A stretch of DNA of 6,064 nucleotides from Piscirickettsiaceae bacterium (lineage in GTDB: Bacteria > Pseudomonadota > Gammaproteobacteria > PS1 > Pseudothioglobaceae). The position numbers and the translations under genes are program-made. The stretch spans positions 1 through 6,064 of the forward strand of contig DTVJ01000180.1 in assembly GCA_012963565.1 (NCBI GenBank). The letters run 5' to 3'. Of this stretch, positions 5,110 through 6,064 are shown piece after piece (position 1 is the first letter of the stretch; the number at the start of each line of letters is the position of its first letter). The notes beneath the pieces are model-generated. The model saw only the letters and a list, made by a program, of their open reading frames with translations. It made no database searches and was not told where the DNA came from.

Positions 5110-6064
5110 ATGAATAGATATTACGATAAAGATGCAGACTTGAACATCATTAAAGGCATGAAGGTTACAATTATTGGTTATGGATCACAAGGTCATGCCC
5201 AAGCAAATAACCTAAAAGATTCTGGCGTAGATGTAGTAGTCGGTCTTCGACCTGGTTCTGCGAGTGAGAAAAAAGCAACTGACTCAGGTTTGACAGTTAA
5301 GTCAGTTGAAGAGGCGACAGCATGGGCAGATTTAGTCATGGTTCTTGCACCTGATGAATTTCAAGCTAAGATTTATACTGATAATATCGAGCCAAACCTC
5401 AAACAAGGCGCAACTTTAGCTTTTGCACATGGTTTAAATATTCATTATGATATGATTCAACCAAGATCTGACTTGAACATCATTATGATTGCACCAAAAG
5501 CGCCAGGTCATACAGTTCGTTCTGAGTTTGTTAAAGGTGGAGGAATCCCTGATTTAATTGCTGTTCAACAAGATGTATCAGGCAACGCAAAAGAAATTGC
5601 ACTGTCTTACGCATCAGCGATTGGTGGCGGACGTACGGGTATTTTAGAAACAACATTTAGAGAAGAAACAGAAACTGATTTGTTCGGCGAACAGGTTGTG
5701 CTATGTGGAGGTACAACTGCACTAGTTCAAGCAGGCTTTGAAACTCTAGTTGAGGCTGGTTACGAGCCAGAGATGGCTTATTTTGAGTGTCTACATGAGT
5801 TAAAACTTATTGTTGATCTCATGTATGAAGGCGGTATTGCTAACATGCGCTACTCAATTTCAAATACAGCTGAATATGGCGATGTGACACGTGGTCCTCG
5901 TATTGTGACTGATGAAACAAAAGCAGAAATGAGAAAAATCTTGGGTGAGATTCAGGATGGTTCATTCGCTAAAGAGTTTGTGGCTAATGTGGGTGATCTT
6001 CCTGCGCGTCGTGAAGTTCAGCGTCAGCATCAAATTGAGCAAGTAGGTGAATCACTACGATCAA
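5110..6064 (+). CDS. ilvC: Ketol-acid reductoisomerase, class I (3' end outside window)
   Basis: IlvC rearranges and reduces 2-acetolactate or 2-aceto-2-hydroxybutyrate to the dihydroxy acid, the step after acetohydroxy-acid synthase. The frame is open for 318 codons to the right edge. Class I (short) enzymes are about 338 residues, so some 20 residues are missing, cut only by the window. Seen: Rossmann loop GYGSQGHAQ (23-31), catalytic H107 in FAHGLNIHY, K130 in APKAPGH, metal ligands D190 and E194 in ETDLFGEQ, E226 and E230 in FECLHEL, and substrate-contacting S251. These positions equal the usual class I numbering. The cofactor loop GLRPGSAS (45-52) carries R47, S50 and S52, which predicts NADPH use. 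Long class II enzymes such as E. coli IlvC (491 residues) are excluded by the NISNTAEYG-type ending and spacing. It starts 43 bases after ilvH, with a strong Shine-Dalgarno sequence, completing ilvIHC. Confidence 0.97.
   Translation, partial: MNRYYDKDADLNIIKGMKVTIIGYGSQGHAQANNLKDSGVDVVVGLRPGSASEKKATDSGLTVKSVEEATAWADLVMVLAPDEFQAKIYTDNIEPNLKQGATLAFAHGLNIHYDMIQPRSDLNIIMIAPKAPGHTVRSEFVKGGGIPDLIAVQQDVSGNAKEIALSYASAIGGGRTGILETTFREETETDLFGEQVVLCGGTTALVQAGFETLVEAGYEPEMAYFECLHELKLIVDLMYEGGIANMRYSISNTAEYGDVTRGPRIVTDETKAEMRKILGEIQDGSFAKEFVANVGDLPARREVQRQHQIEQVGESLRS

Overview
All genes in this window lie on the + strand and are tightly packed. They read, in order: the 3' end of dusA (tRNA-dihydrouridine synthase A), ftsA (cell-division actin homologue), lpxC (first committed step of lipid A synthesis), then ilvI-ilvH-ilvC (acetohydroxy-acid synthase large and small subunits, and ketol-acid reductoisomerase; ilvC runs off the right edge). 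No RNA genes, insertion sequences, CRISPR arrays or non-coding stretches over about 60 bases were seen.

The organism is a Gram-negative gammaproteobacterium with a fairly A+T-rich genome: LpxC implies an outer membrane, and DusA, LpxC, IlvI and IlvH all resemble their E. coli counterparts closely. The gene order and A+T richness fit the SUP05/Thioglobaceae sulfur-oxidiser group, which includes the chemosynthetic symbionts of deep-sea bivalves. From memory, the vesicomyid clam symbionts of that group lack ftsZ. This placement is an inference, not shown by the sequence.

Region by region: (1) Positions 1-1863 hold dusA and ftsA, which overlap by 8 bases. (2) lpxC follows ftsA after only 9 bases. 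The usual gammaproteobacterial order is ftsQ-ftsA-ftsZ-lpxC, so here ftsQ is replaced upstream by dusA, and ftsZ is absent from the slot where it normally sits. (3) A 51-base gap after lpxC carries a perfect TATAAT box, an 11-base palindrome and a small hairpin followed by T residues. It probably ends the upstream unit and starts the ilv operon. (4) ilvI and ilvH are 2 bases apart, and ilvC follows after 43 bases with its own strong Shine-Dalgarno sequence and a possible promoter. Together these genes make the acetohydroxy acids and dihydroxy acids leading to valine, leucine and isoleucine.

The most interesting signal is the divergent FtsA. It keeps its actin-like nucleotide-binding loops in altered form and its C-terminal amphipathic membrane helix. 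The conserved arginine that in E. coli (R300) contacts the FtsZ tail is serine here, and the conserved G-x-H-I motif of subdomain 1C is gone. With ftsZ missing from its normal place, this suggests an FtsA that has lost, or is losing, its FtsZ partner. The window cannot show whether ftsZ lies elsewhere in the genome.
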